Below, one piece after another: positions 17,879 to 26,218 of a stretch of DNA of 64,000 bases. A program made the translations under genes and the position numbers. The DNA comes from RDXT01 sp033765305 (GTDB lineage: Bacteria > Bacteroidota > Bacteroidia > J057). The stretch is taken from the NCBI GenBank assembly GCA_033765305.1, contig JANRID010000040.1:124001-188000 (forward strand), in the 5' to 3' direction. The notes under the pieces are model-generated. The model was not told where the DNA came from. It did not search any database and saw only the letters and a list, made by a program, of their open reading frames with translations. Position 1 is the first letter of the stretch. Every line of letters starts with the position of its first letter.

Positions 17879-18538
17879 ATGATGAAATCCATGCATGTAT
17901 GGGTCCTGGGCGCTGCCCTGTGGCTGGCAGCCTGCGACGCGGACTTCTACCGTCCGGTATCTGTAGCCGACCTGCCCGCATCGATCCGGGTATATGTGGA
18001 CCAGACGTATCCCGGCATCACCATCCGAGGCGCCTGGCGCGACGATGACGGCTACGAAGTGCGGCTCAGCAATGGCATCGAGCTGGAGTTCGACCTCAGC
18101 GGCACGTTCCTGTACGCCGACGACGACGGGGACGGAAGCGGATACGTGCCGGTGGCCGAGCAGGATCTGCCGCAGGCAATCCGGGATCACATCGCGGCCA
18201 ATTATCCCGGCAGCACCATCCTCTGGGCCAAGCGCGACGATGACGGGTATGAGGTCAAGCTCAGCAACGGCACCGAGCTGGAGTTTACCCTGGCGGGCCA
18301 GCTGATCCGCGCATATCCGGACGACGACGGGGATGACGACGATGACGATGATGGCGACAGCTACGTGCCGGTGCCGGTCAGCGCCTTGCCGCAGGCGATC
18401 CGGGCGTATATCGAAGCCAATTACCCCGGCCTCGGCATCGCATCGGCCCAGCGCGACGACGACGGATACGAAGTATTCCTCAGCAATGGGCTGGAGCTGA
18501 ACTTTTCCCTCGACGGCACCTTCCTCTACGCCGGCTGA
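17879..18538 (+). CDS. Lipoprotein with three PepSY-like (BLIP-fold) repeats
   Basis: A 219-residue lipoprotein (lipobox WLAAC). Three tandem repeats of about 60 residues are obvious, each with LP-x-x-IR-x-Y-x-x-x-x-YPG, a block RDDDGYEV-x-LSNG and a strand ELEFDLSG. This matches the PepSY-like putative beta-lactamase-inhibitor family found in Bacteroidota. The linkers are acidic (DDDGDDDDDDDGDS) and might bind calcium. The next gene encodes a single-repeat version, so a tandem duplication within and between genes is likely. Function unknown; probably outer or inner membrane anchored. Confidence 0.83.
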   Translation: MMKSMHVWVLGAALWLAACDADFYRPVSVADLPASIRVYVDQTYPGITIRGAWRDDDGYEVRLSNGIELEFDLSGTFLYADDDGDGSGYVPVAEQDLPQAIRDHIAANYPGSTILWAKRDDDGYEVKLSNGTELEFTLAGQLIRAYPDDDGDDDDDDDGDSYVPVPVSALPQAIRAYIEANYPGLGIASAQRDDDGYEVFLSNGLELNFSLDGTFLYAG

Positions 18539-18570
18539 GCTTCCCATTCAACCTGTAACACTGGTATGCT

Positions 18571-18816
18571 ATGCATCTCTTACGCCTGCTGATCCTGAGC
18601 GCCGCCCTGTGGCTGACGGCCTGCGATGTGGACCTGTACCGCCCGGTGCGGGTAAGCCAGCTGCCGGAAGCCATCCGGAGCTATGTCGAGCAAACCTACC
18701 CCGGCAGCGAGATCCGCTGGGCCAAGCGCGACGATGACGGCTATGAAATCAAGCTGAGCAACGGCCGCGAACTGGAGTTCGACCTCGACGGCGTCTTCCT
18801 GCGGGAAAGCGACTGA
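18571..18816 (+). CDS. Small lipoprotein with one PepSY-like repeat
   Basis: An 81-residue lipoprotein (lipobox WLTAC) with a single copy of the repeat found three times in the preceding gene: LPEAIRSYVEQTYPG, then AKRDDDGYEIKLSNG and ELEFDLDG. The two genes are 32 nt apart and probably co-transcribed. It may be the ancestral unit or a trimmed copy of the three-repeat gene. Confidence 0.82.
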   Translation: MHLLRLLILSAALWLTACDVDLYRPVRVSQLPEAIRSYVEQTYPGSEIRWAKRDDDGYEIKLSNGRELEFDLDGVFLRESD

Positions 18817-18833
18817 GGGGCAGTGCCCTCCCT

Positions 18834-18867
18834 GCTGCCTCCGCTGCCGGCCGGCGGCGGGGGCAGC
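18834..18867. terminator. GC-rich palindrome after the PepSY genes
   Basis: A 34-nt near-perfect palindrome centred on CCGG|CCGG, with about 17-bp arms and two mismatches or G:T pairs (left CTGCCTCCGCTGCCGG). No T-run follows, so termination is inferred from position only; a protein-binding site is the alternative. Confidence 0.5.
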
Positions 18868-18913
18868 TGCTGTATATTGCCCCTCCCTTGTCAACCCGCT
18901 TCCCGGTTTTGCG

Positions 18914-18921
18914 TATCTTCG
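18914..18921 (+). promoter_or_regulatory. Promoter -7 element TATCTTCG
   Basis: Located 4 nt before the rhomboid ATG, implying leaderless transcription. A TTG 23 bp upstream could act as -33 element. Confidence 0.5.
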
Positions 18922-18925
18922 CAGC

Positions 18926-19543
18926 ATGGACTCCCTATCTTTTCTGGAAACGCCCGTCGTGCTGACCCTGCTGGTGCTCACCAGCGTGGTCAGCTACCGC
19001 GCCTTCAGCGATCCCGGTCTCCAGCAGCAGCTGATCTTCAACCCCTACCGCATGGTGCGCACGCGGCAGTGGCATCCCCTGTTTACGCACGGGCTGCTGC
19101 ACGCGGACTATGTGCACCTGGTTTTCAATATGTTTGCCCTGTATTCCTTCGGGGTCTGGCTGGAGCGGATGCTGGGGCCGATCGAATTTTTCGGGCTGTA
19201 TGTCACGGCACTTGTCGTAAGCTGCCTCCCCGACCTGATCCGCCACCGCGACTTTCCGGGCTACCAGGCCCTCGGCGCGTCGGGCGCTGTGAGCGCGGTG
19301 ATGTTCAGCTACATCCTCTTCGATCCGTCCGGCATGCTGTACTTTTTCTTTTTCCCCATGCCGGGCTGGCTTTTTGCGCTGCTCTTCATCGCCTACAGCA
19401 TCTACGCCGACTACCGGCGCTACGACAACATCGGCCATGCCGCGCACCTCTGGGGGGCGCTCTGGGGCCTGGCCATGACGGCGATCCTGCGCCCGGATGC
19501 GGCGGCGCGCGTGCTGCGCTGGGCAGCTTCGCTCCTGAGTTAA
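18926..19543 (+). CDS. Rhomboid-family intramembrane serine protease
   Basis: A 205-residue polytopic protein. The catalytic serine motif GASGAVSAVMF and the catalytic histidine helix NIGHAAHLWGALWG are both present, as is the HxxxN-type loop HADYVHLVFNMFALYSFG of helix 2. It should cleave membrane substrates in the inner membrane; substrates unknown. This is one of three rhomboid-fold genes in the window, the others being downstream of mutL. Confidence 0.9.
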   Translation: MDSLSFLETPVVLTLLVLTSVVSYRAFSDPGLQQQLIFNPYRMVRTRQWHPLFTHGLLHADYVHLVFNMFALYSFGVWLERMLGPIEFFGLYVTALVVSCLPDLIRHRDFPGYQALGASGAVSAVMFSYILFDPSGMLYFFFFPMPGWLFALLFIAYSIYADYRRYDNIGHAAHLWGALWGLAMTAILRPDAAARVLRWAASLLS

Positions 19544-19585
19544 ACCATTCCGGCTGCCGGCGGGTTTAAGCGGTAAATACTGCCG

Positions 19586-20905
19586 ATGCACGCTGCTTTC
19601 TGGTTCCGGCGCGACCTGCGCCTGGAGGACAATACCGGCCTGTTCCATGCCCTGCGCTCCGGGCTGCCCGTGATACCCGTCTTCATCTTCGACCGGGACA
19701 TTCTGGACCCGCTTCCCCGGCAGGATGCCCGGGTGGAGTTTATCCATCAGGCGCTCAGCGGCATGCAGCAGCAGCTTGCGGCAGCCGGCAGCAGCCTCGT
19801 GGTGCGGCACGGCACCGTGCAGGAAACCTGGCAGGCCCTGCTGGAGCAGTATCCGGGCATCCGGGCGGTGTACACCAACCACGACTACGAGCCCTATGCC
19901 CGCAGCCGCGATGCGCATCTGGAGGCATGGTTCCGTGCGCGGGGCATTGCGTTTCATACCTTCCGGGATCAGGTGCTGTTTGAGAAGGAGGAACTGCTGA
20001 GCGGCAGCGGCAAGGCGTATTCCGTCTTTACGCCGTATTCCCGGAAGTGGAAAGATCAGCTGGCCGCCGCGCCGGAGCGGCTGGATCCGCAGCCGGCGGA
20101 GACGCTGATGGGCCAGTACTGGCAGCAGCCTGCGCAGCCCCTGCCCAGCCTCGCGGAGCTGGGCTTCAGCCCCGCCGGGATCGCCTTCCCGCCGCCGAAG
20201 GCCCGGCAGGATACCATCCGCGAATACCACGAGCGGCGCAATTTCCCCGCCCAGCCCGGCACCACCCGCCTGGGGCTGCACCTGCGCTTCGGCACCATCA
20301 GCCTGCGCCAGCTCGCCCGCACGGCCCTGGAACTCAACGAGACCTACCTCAACGAGCTGATCTGGCGCGAGTTCTACATGCAGATCCTCTGGAATTTCCC
20401 CCACGTGGCCCGGCAGCCTTTCCGCCCGGAATATGAGGCCATTGCCTGGCGGAATTCGGAGGCGGAATTTGAAAAATGGAAGACCGGCCGCACAGGCTAC
20501 CCGCTCGTGGACGCGGGCATGCGCGAGCTGAGCGCCACCGGCTATATGCACAACCGGGTGCGGATGGTCACAGCCAGTTTCCTCTCCAAGCACCTGCTCA
20601 TCGACTGGCGGTGGGGCGAGGCATGGTTTGCGGAAAAGCTGCTCGATTTCGAGCTGGCTTCCAACAATGGCGGTTGGCAATGGGCCGCGGGCAGCGGCAC
20701 CGATGCGGCGCCCTACTTCCGCATTTTCAACCCTGAAGAGCAGCTCAAAAAATTCGACCCCGAAGCCCGCTATGTGCGTGCGTGGGTGCCCGAATACGGC
20801 ACGCCGCTCTATCCGCGGCCGGTGGTGGACCACAAGCTGGCCCGCGAGCGCTGCCTGGCGGCGTACCAGCGTGCGCTCAAAGGCGCCGGGGAGCCGTTTT
20901 CCTAA
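19586..20905 (+). CDS. Deoxyribodipyrimidine photolyase/cryptochrome family protein
   Basis: A 439-residue FAD-dependent DNA photolyase-type protein. The N-terminal antenna domain starts AAFWFRRDLRLEDNTGL; the FAD-binding C-terminal domain contains LGLHLRFGTIS, LIWREFYMQILW, TGYPLVDAGMREL, TGYMHNRVRM, and NNGGWQWAAGSGTDAAPYFRI shortened here to its key residues N-W-x-W-x-GTD. These match class I photolyases, which repair UV-induced pyrimidine dimers using light. A cryptochrome role cannot be excluded from sequence alone. Its neighbours are unrelated. Confidence 0.92.
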   Translation: MHAAFWFRRDLRLEDNTGLFHALRSGLPVIPVFIFDRDILDPLPRQDARVEFIHQALSGMQQQLAAAGSSLVVRHGTVQETWQALLEQYPGIRAVYTNHDYEPYARSRDAHLEAWFRARGIAFHTFRDQVLFEKEELLSGSGKAYSVFTPYSRKWKDQLAAAPERLDPQPAETLMGQYWQQPAQPLPSLAELGFSPAGIAFPPPKARQDTIREYHERRNFPAQPGTTRLGLHLRFGTISLRQLARTALELNETYLNELIWREFYMQILWNFPHVARQPFRPEYEAIAWRNSEAEFEKWKTGRTGYPLVDAGMRELSATGYMHNRVRMVTASFLSKHLLIDWRWGEAWFAEKLLDFELASNNGGWQWAAGSGTDAAPYFRIFNPEEQLKKFDPEARYVRAWVPEYGTPLYPRPVVDHKLARERCLAAYQRALKGAGEPFS

Positions 20906-20937
20906 CCCAGGTCAATGGAACGGCACGGAGCCGGCGG

Positions 20938-20945
20938 GACCTTTG
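20938..20945 (+). promoter_or_regulatory. Possible promoter -7 element GACCTTTG
   Basis: Matches TAnnTTTG except for the first base, 28 nt upstream of the outer-membrane protein gene. Confidence 0.35.
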
Positions 20946-20973
20946 CGTCATCACCTAACCCGTCCTGATTCCT

Positions 20974-21618
20974 ATGCATGTTCAGAAACGCCTGGCGCTG
21001 CTGCTGATCCTGTCCGCCGCCGCCGCAAGCGCCGCTGTTGCCCAGCCCGCCGGCCGGGAATGGAGCCTGGTATTCGGCATGACGCAGCCGCTCTTCCTCC
21101 GCGGATTCAATGCCGAAATCAACTGCTGGACGCCCAGATTTGTAGCGGATTATTCCCACGGCATCGAACTCAAATTCGACGGCAGCCTGTACGGCGGGGC
21201 CATCGAGGCCCAGCAGCTCGATCTCAAAGTGCCCCATTCGCTGGGATTCGGATTCGGCTACCGGTTTACACGGGGGCTGAACCTGCGCCTGGAGCCCAAG
21301 TGGCACGTGTTTCAGCTCTACTACGACGGCGAAGCCATGACCCGTGCCAACCGGATTGCCCAGTACAGCACCTTTACCCTGGGCCTGGGCGCCTACTGCC
21401 GCTGGACGCCGTTCCGGAACCTGCGCAGCGGCCTTGCCGGCCTGACCCTCGTGCCCAGCGTCCGCTACTGGCCTAATGTGGCCTCCACCCTCGAAAACGG
21501 CAGGCTCCAGTACGAAAACCGCCTCACCGGCCGGACCGAAACCCACACTGCCGCCCGGATCGGAGTATCCAACACGCCCTGGATTGTAAACCTCAGCATC
21601 GGATATACCTTCCGCTGA
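20974..21618 (+). CDS. Outer-membrane beta-barrel protein, unknown function
   Basis: A 214-residue protein with signal peptide (LALLLILSAAAASAAVAQ) and amphipathic strands alternating with Gly/aromatic turns (LGFGFGYRFTRGLNLRLEP, VNLSIGYTFR at the end). The terminal Phe/Arg-type strand fits an eight- to ten-stranded outer-membrane barrel. No family is recognised. A Crp/Fnr gene follows on the same strand after 51 nt. Confidence 0.65.
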   Translation: MHVQKRLALLLILSAAAASAAVAQPAGREWSLVFGMTQPLFLRGFNAEINCWTPRFVADYSHGIELKFDGSLYGGAIEAQQLDLKVPHSLGFGFGYRFTRGLNLRLEPKWHVFQLYYDGEAMTRANRIAQYSTFTLGLGAYCRWTPFRNLRSGLAGLTLVPSVRYWPNVASTLENGRLQYENRLTGRTETHTAARIGVSNTPWIVNLSIGYTFR

Positions 21619-21669
21619 GGCAACCCGCCCCCGGCATGGCTGCGTATGTATCCCCGGACAGGCCTGCCT

Positions 21670-22239
21670 ATGCCGGGGATTCTGCTTGAACATCTGAACC
21701 GGAAATTCGGGGTTCCGGAGCCGGAGGCTGCGGCCCTGCTGGATTTTTTCCAGCCGGTGCAGCTGAAAAAAGGGGCGCATCTGCTGGAGGTGGGCCAGAT
21801 CTGCATGTTTTCGGCCTTCGTGGAGGCTGGCGCGCTGGTGTATTACCAGCTGGCAGACGGGCGGGAGCACGCCTGCGACTTTGCCTTCGAGCAGAGCTGG
21901 GTTTCGCAGATCAAGAGCTTCAACTATCAGATACCGTCGGAGGTGGGGATCAAAGCCATCGAGCCGGTGCGGCTGCAGCGGATTTCGCGGGACCGCATGC
22001 AGGAACTGCTGGCCCGCCACCCGCAGTACCACGCCATCCGGGGCGCAATCGCGGAGGAGTCGTTCCTGGAGATGAACGAGCGCAACCTCTCCCACGGCAC
22101 CCTCAGCGCCGAGGAGCGCTACCTGCGGCTGATGCGCACCCGTCCCGATGTGATCCGCCGCGCGCCGCAGCATTACATCGCCACCTATCTCGGCATCCTG
22201 CCCGAAAGCCTGAGCCGGATCCGGAAGCGGATCCAATAG
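21670..22239 (+). CDS. Crp/Fnr-family transcriptional regulator
   Basis: A 189-residue regulator of the same type as the one at 13565-14155: an N-terminal cyclic-nucleotide-binding-like barrel (KKGAHLLEVGQICMFSAFVE) and a C-terminal helix-turn-helix ending APQHYIATYLGILPESLSRIRKRI. Ligand and targets unknown. MPGILLEHLN was chosen as start by the usual N-terminal length; an ATG 24 nt upstream is possible. A clear terminator follows. Confidence 0.86.
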   Translation: MPGILLEHLNRKFGVPEPEAAALLDFFQPVQLKKGAHLLEVGQICMFSAFVEAGALVYYQLADGREHACDFAFEQSWVSQIKSFNYQIPSEVGIKAIEPVRLQRISRDRMQELLARHPQYHAIRGAIAEESFLEMNERNLSHGTLSAEERYLRLMRTRPDVIRRAPQHYIATYLGILPESLSRIRKRIQ

Positions 22240-22255
22240 CTGCCCGCACAACAAA

Positions 22256-22282
22256 AAACGGCTTCCGTCCCAGAAGCCGTTT
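22256..22282. terminator. Bidirectional rho-independent terminator
   Basis: A perfect 10-bp stem (AAACGGCTTC with GAAGCCGTTT) and a 7-nt loop, with extra A on the left and T on the right, lies between the convergent Crp/Fnr and DUF2167 genes. Confidence 0.8.
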
Positions 22283-22309
22283 CCCGGTACAATAGGTTGC
22301 AGATATCGT

Positions 22310-23221
22310 TCAGGCCTCCGGCGGCGTGCTGCCGGCCTCGGGAGGGGCAGCGGGCTTGCGGCGGATGAGGCGGTAGATCGCGCCTGCCGCGACAACTGCG
22401 CCGGCGGCGATGAGCTTCCAGAATTTGGCGAGCAGGGCGAAGAAGCCTGCTTTGGCCAGGACCTTGCCGGCGACCAGACCGCCGATGGTGACTGCGGCGA
22501 CCTCGTCCAGCTTCGGGTCGAAATCGTCGTAGCGGTAGCCCTCGTTGAACTGCACGGCCGCCTGAATGGCGGGGACATGGCCCTTCACTTCCGCAAGCTG
22601 CCCCATGTCTGCGATGGCATTGATCACCAGTACGCCTTTGCGGCCCAGGATGCGGATGTTGTAATTGAGGGTATGGGCTTCGCTGCTGCCGAAGCGGATG
22701 TCCTTGGCCCAGTGCAGCACATGGGCCTGTGCGTCGTAGTACGGCTCCGAAGCCCAGCCGATCAGCTCCACCCGCTCGTAGCCTTCGGCTTCGCGGGCGG
22801 CATTGGAGGCATTGGCATCGGCCTGCATATCGGCCAGCAGCTGAGCGTAGTCGATCTCGTCCGCGTCGCTGTCCTTCACATAGCCCAGCGGCGAGTACTG
22901 GATGTTGAAGGCCCAGCTGCTGGAGTCGAGGGGGTTGAGGCCCTGGGGAAAGAGCATGCCGAGGGTGCTGCTGTCCGGGGGATTGCCCCAGAGGCCGGAG
23001 AGCACGAAGGCGCTCTGTTCGGGGTCGAGGTACTTGAATCCCGGCGGCACGTCGAGCACGGCCAGGCCCGGGCCAAGGGCCACCTGGCCCGTCCGCCACT
23101 CGAAGGTCTGGTGGATGGAGTCGATGAACGCGCGCAGCTCAGCATCATACTGGGCGGCAGCGGGCCGGGCAGCAAGCAGCACGGCAACCGTAATCAGGAG
23201 CAAAGGGCCGGGGATACGCAT
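22310..23221 (-). CDS. DUF2167 membrane-anchored protein
   Basis: A 303-residue protein with signal peptide (LLLITVAVLLAARPAAAQ). The DUF2167 signatures are clear: VPPGFKYLDPEQ, LWGNPPD, LGMLFPQGLNP, GYVKDSDADEIDY, ELIGWASEPYYDA, HWAKDIRFG, LNYNIRILGRKGVL and FNEGYRYDDFDPKLD. A hydrophobic segment follows at about 250-285 (AAVTIGGLVAGKVLAKAG and FWKLIAAGAVVAAG) with a basic tail, placing the C-terminus at the inner membrane. The family has no known function. It is monocistronic, with its own promoter and terminator. Confidence 0.88.
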   Translation of the reverse strand: MRIPGPLLLITVAVLLAARPAAAQYDAELRAFIDSIHQTFEWRTGQVALGPGLAVLDVPPGFKYLDPEQSAFVLSGLWGNPPDSSTLGMLFPQGLNPLDSSSWAFNIQYSPLGYVKDSDADEIDYAQLLADMQADANASNAAREAEGYERVELIGWASEPYYDAQAHVLHWAKDIRFGSSEAHTLNYNIRILGRKGVLVINAIADMGQLAEVKGHVPAIQAAVQFNEGYRYDDFDPKLDEVAAVTIGGLVAGKVLAKAGFFALLAKFWKLIAAGAVVAAGAIYRLIRRKPAAPPEAGSTPPEA

Positions 23222-23264
23222 AGCAACAGGCAGATCAGAAGGTCTTTGGGTTGATTTCCGGGAG

Positions 23265-23272
23265 CTAAGGTA
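23265..23272 (-). promoter_or_regulatory. Promoter -7 element TACCTTAG
   Basis: Identical to the element in front of mutS; 43 nt upstream of the DUF2167 start. Confidence 0.45.
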
Positions 23273-23336
23273 GGGCGGTTCCGCACAGCGGCCAATTCTC
23301 CGGAACAGAAACCGTGACAACTTGTGTCAGGAGGGC

Positions 23337-23759
23337 TCAGGGCAGAAAGCGGGCCCGCTCTTCAGGGCTGGGCAGGCGGCAGGTTTCTTTCTTCCCAAAC
23401 CAGCGGTAGCGGTTCCGGGCGATCCACGCATACACGCCGTCGCGGATGAAGCGCGGCACGAGCATCAGCCCCCAGGCCATGGACCAGGGAAAGCCCAGCA
23501 GCCGTGCGATGCGCAGCGCAGCTTCGGAGCGCTCGTACAGGCGGCCTTCGTGATAGAGGTACACCGTATCGCTGCCGCCGCCGCTGAGGATGGGCCGGCC
23601 CGCCAGCATCTGCCGCCCGGCCTCGTGCTGGTTGGCAGTGAAGCGCAGCACCCCGCGCCGGTCCCGCCGGATCAGAAAATCGACCGTGGCATTGCAGAGG
23701 TTGCACACCCCGTCGAAGATGACGACCGGCCCCGCCGGGCCGGATGCGGTTCTGTCCAT
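23337..23759 (-). CDS. DCC-family (DUF393) thiol-disulfide oxidoreductase-like protein
   Basis: A 140-residue protein with the DCC signature near the start: VIFDGVCNLCNATVDFLIRRD, where the two cysteines form a CxxC-like pair in a thioredoxin-related fold. The remainder (YERSEAALRIARLLG and RFIRDGVYAWIARNRYRWFG) is typical of the family. Biological role unknown. Its ATG lies 2 nt after the stop of the TonB-C/TPR gene, so the two are co-transcribed; longer in-frame extensions would run into that gene and were rejected. Confidence 0.87.
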   Translation of the reverse strand: MDRTASGPAGPVVIFDGVCNLCNATVDFLIRRDRRGVLRFTANQHEAGRQMLAGRPILSGGGSDTVYLYHEGRLYERSEAALRIARLLGFPWSMAWGLMLVPRFIRDGVYAWIARNRYRWFGKKETCRLPSPEERARFLP

Positions 23760-23761
23760 GT

Positions 23762-25063
23762 TCAGTCCTCCTCCCAGCCTCCGCAGGCTGCTTTCATCTG
23801 TTCGATCGCGGCGGTCCGCTCTTCCCCTTCCAGCCCGAAGGTCAGCGCGCGGCGGATCCGCGTGCAGGCATCCTGCTGCTGGCCCCGCTGGCTGAGGATC
23901 TGGCCCTCGTAATAGTAGGCCAGGGCGTTGAGCGCGTTGATTTTCAGCGTCTGGTTTACTTTTTCCTGCGCCTGGTCGAGCTGGTTCTGCTGCAGGTAGC
24001 ACCAGGCGGCGCGGTTGAGTGCGGCGAGCTGCAGGGTCTGGTTATTGGATTTTTCGGCGATGACGTCGAATTCGCGGATGGCTTCGGGGTATTTGCCGGT
24101 CTCGGAGCGGTAATATCCCAGGCTGTAGCGCAGGAGGTACTCCTCGGGGCGGCAGGCCACCAGTCCTTCGTAGATCCAGGCCAGCTCGGCGGGATCCTCT
24201 TTGATCAGGGCCACCTCGGCCAGCAGGTCGTAGGCTTCGCAGCGCTGATCCGGGTAGGAGTCGACCACCTTGCGCAGATCGGCACGGGCGGCATCCCAGG
24301 CGCTGTCCATCGCATAGGCGAATGCGCGGTTGAGCAGCGCCAGCGGCACCGTCGCCTGCACCGACGAATCGGGCGCCTTCATCTCGGCGGCAATTTCGAG
24401 CACTGCCGTGTAGTCGGCGATGGCAGCCTCATGCGCCTGCTTGCCTGCCTGCACAGCCGCGCGGCTGTAGGAGGCATAGGCCAGATACTGGTAGGGCTTG
24501 GGGTCTTTTTTCTTGTTTTTCCGGGGATTGAGCCGCAAGCTTTCCGAAAAATCGGCCAGCGCCTCGTCGGGCATGTTCATCCGGAAATACATCAGCCCGC
24601 GCTTATGGCGGAGCACATAATCGGACGGCGCAGCCTGAATCGAGTCGCTCAGGAGCTTGATCTCGTTGCGCAGGGCTGCCTCTTCTTCCGATACCAGCTT
24701 GAAGCTGAAGGGGATGTTGATCCAGAAGGGAATGGCGCGGTCGTCGGCGACTGCGGGCTTGAAGCGGAGCTTGGAGATGTGCTCCTCCACCGCGAGCGTA
24801 AGCGGCGCTGCCGCCTCGGTGACGAGCTTGTGCCGCACGTATTCCCCCTGCTCATTGACCAGAATCCGCACCACCACCTTGCCTTCGAGGCTCAGGCGCA
24901 CGGCCGTTTCCGGATAGCCGATGAGCTTGCGCACCTCGTCCAGGTTCAGGGGCTGGGGCTCGCGGTCGGCATAGACAAACTGGTTGATATCCGGCTCGGG
25001 CAGCTGGGCCGCTGCCGCAGCTGCGAGCAGGAGGGAGGCTGCCAGGATCAGGGTCCGTTTCAT
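23762..25063 (-). CDS. Secreted protein with TonB C-terminal-like domain fused to TPR repeats
   Basis: A 433-residue protein with signal peptide (RTLILAASLLLAAAAAA). Residues about 40-125 resemble a TonB C-terminal domain (YPETAVRLSLEGKVVVRILV ... LRFKPAVADDRAIPFWINI), here at the N-terminus of the mature protein. Residues about 145-420 are tetratricopeptide repeats (PDEALADFSESLRLNP, KYPEAIREFDVIAEKS, DQAQEKVNQTLKINALNALAYY). TPR proteins usually scaffold partners; here in the periplasm. The DCC protein gene follows after 2 nt. Confidence 0.8.
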   Translation of the reverse strand: MKRTLILAASLLLAAAAAAQLPEPDINQFVYADREPQPLNLDEVRKLIGYPETAVRLSLEGKVVVRILVNEQGEYVRHKLVTEAAAPLTLAVEEHISKLRFKPAVADDRAIPFWINIPFSFKLVSEEEAALRNEIKLLSDSIQAAPSDYVLRHKRGLMYFRMNMPDEALADFSESLRLNPRKNKKKDPKPYQYLAYASYSRAAVQAGKQAHEAAIADYTAVLEIAAEMKAPDSSVQATVPLALLNRAFAYAMDSAWDAARADLRKVVDSYPDQRCEAYDLLAEVALIKEDPAELAWIYEGLVACRPEEYLLRYSLGYYRSETGKYPEAIREFDVIAEKSNNQTLQLAALNRAAWCYLQQNQLDQAQEKVNQTLKINALNALAYYYEGQILSQRGQQQDACTRIRRALTFGLEGEERTAAIEQMKAACGGWEED

Positions 25064-25093
25064 GAGGAAGAAGTTGAGGTCTGAAAACGGATG

Positions 25094-25101
25094 CAAAGAT
25101 A
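25094..25101 (-). promoter_or_regulatory. Promoter -7 element TATCTTTG
   Basis: Exact TAnnTTTG match 30 nt upstream of the TonB-C/TPR gene start. A TTG 16 bp upstream is a weak -33 candidate. Confidence 0.6.
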
Positions 25102-25146
25102 CACGGAAGCAGCATATCAACCGCAGCCGGCGCAAACCGCCGCCGC

Positions 25147-26169
25147 TCACCAGCGCATGACGAGCTTGCCGGTCGTCTGCCGCCCGCCGAGCGCGGCATG
25201 CGCCTCGCCGATCTGCTCCGCCGGATAGACGCCGCCGGTCACCGGGCGCAGCACCCCTTCGCCAGCCAGCCGCACCACGCCCCGGAGCGTCTCCTGGAGA
25301 TAGGCCGGGCGATGGTCGGCGATGCGCAGCATATTGACCCCGATGATCGATTTCGACTGGCCCACCAAGCCGATGGGGGAGTAGAATCCGAAGCCCAGCG
25401 CAACGCGCAGCTTCTGGAACAGACCCCGGGCATCGGTGAGCGAGGAGGCGCCGTACACCAGCATCCGCCCGCCGGGCCGCAGCAGCTGCATGCCCCGCTT
25501 GACGGAGGGCCCGCCCACCGGATCGAAGACCGCATCCAGCGGGCGTGACCCGCCGATGGCCTGCACCGCCTCCACAAAGTCGCGGCTGCGGTAATTGATG
25601 GGGTGCTGCACCCCCTGCTGCCGCAGGTAGGCCAGTTTTTCCTCGCTGCCTGCGGTGCCGTACACCGTGCAGCCCCGGTGCAGCGCCAGCTGGACCAGCG
25701 CGGTGCCCACGCCGCCGGCAGCGGCATGAATCAGCACCTGATCGCCGGGGAAGAGGCGCGTGATCTGGTCGGTCATGAAATAGGCCGTGCCGTACTGGGT
25801 CATCAGCGCGGTAGCTGCGCCGGCATCCAGCTCCGGCGGGATCTTCACCACCGCACGGGCGTCGGCAGCCGCGTATTCCGCATAGCCGCCGAAGCGGGTC
25901 AGGGCCGCTACGCGGTCGCCCGGCTGAAACAAGCCCTGCGCCTCGCTGCCAGCCTGCGCCACCGTGCCCGCTACGTCGTAGCCCAGCACCGCCGGCAGCG
26001 GCGGCGCGTCGCGGTAAAGGCCCAGGCGGGCCATCACATCGGCGAAGTTGAGCCCGAAGGCTTCCACCCGGATCAGAACTTCGTGCGGCGCCGGCACCGG
26101 GTCCGGCACTTCGCGAAGCTCGAAGGCGGTGCGCGCGTCTCCATGACGCACCAGTACGGCTGCCCGCAT
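25147..26169 (-). CDS. NADPH:quinone reductase-like zinc-independent alcohol dehydrogenase
   Basis: A 340-residue MDR-superfamily oxidoreductase. The N-terminal GroES-like domain includes EAFGLNFADVMARLGLY and LGYDVAGTV; the Rossmann domain includes HAAAGGVGTALVQLALHRG. The cysteines that would bind structural or catalytic zinc are missing, as in quinone oxidoreductases and the VAT-1-like subgroup. It probably reduces a quinone or an unsaturated carbonyl with NADPH; the substrate is unknown. Single gene with its own promoter-like element. Confidence 0.86.
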   Translation of the reverse strand: MRAAVLVRHGDARTAFELREVPDPVPAPHEVLIRVEAFGLNFADVMARLGLYRDAPPLPAVLGYDVAGTVAQAGSEAQGLFQPGDRVAALTRFGGYAEYAAADARAVVKIPPELDAGAATALMTQYGTAYFMTDQITRLFPGDQVLIHAAAGGVGTALVQLALHRGCTVYGTAGSEEKLAYLRQQGVQHPINYRSRDFVEAVQAIGGSRPLDAVFDPVGGPSVKRGMQLLRPGGRMLVYGASSLTDARGLFQKLRVALGFGFYSPIGLVGQSKSIIGVNMLRIADHRPAYLQETLRGVVRLAGEGVLRPVTGGVYPAEQIGEAHAALGGRQTTGKLVMRW

Positions 26170-26196
26170 CGGTATTCAGTTAAACGGTTTTACGCT

Positions 26197-26204
26197 GCAA
26201 CCTA
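26197..26204 (-). promoter_or_regulatory. Promoter -7 element TAGGTTGC
   Basis: TAnnTTGC variant, 27 nt upstream of the quinone reductase start. Confidence 0.4.
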
Positions 26205-26218
26205 CAAAAGAATGCAGT

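Noticed and set aside
17714..18547. N-terminal extension of mutS (open frame antisense to the PepSY genes)
   Set aside because: The frame stays open because of high GC; the translation is an antisense image of the PepSY lipoproteins, and MutS homology begins only at the chosen GTG.
18935..20833. 632-codon open frame on the minus strand
   Set aside because: Spans the antisense of two well-supported genes (rhomboid and photolyase) and shows no family similarity.
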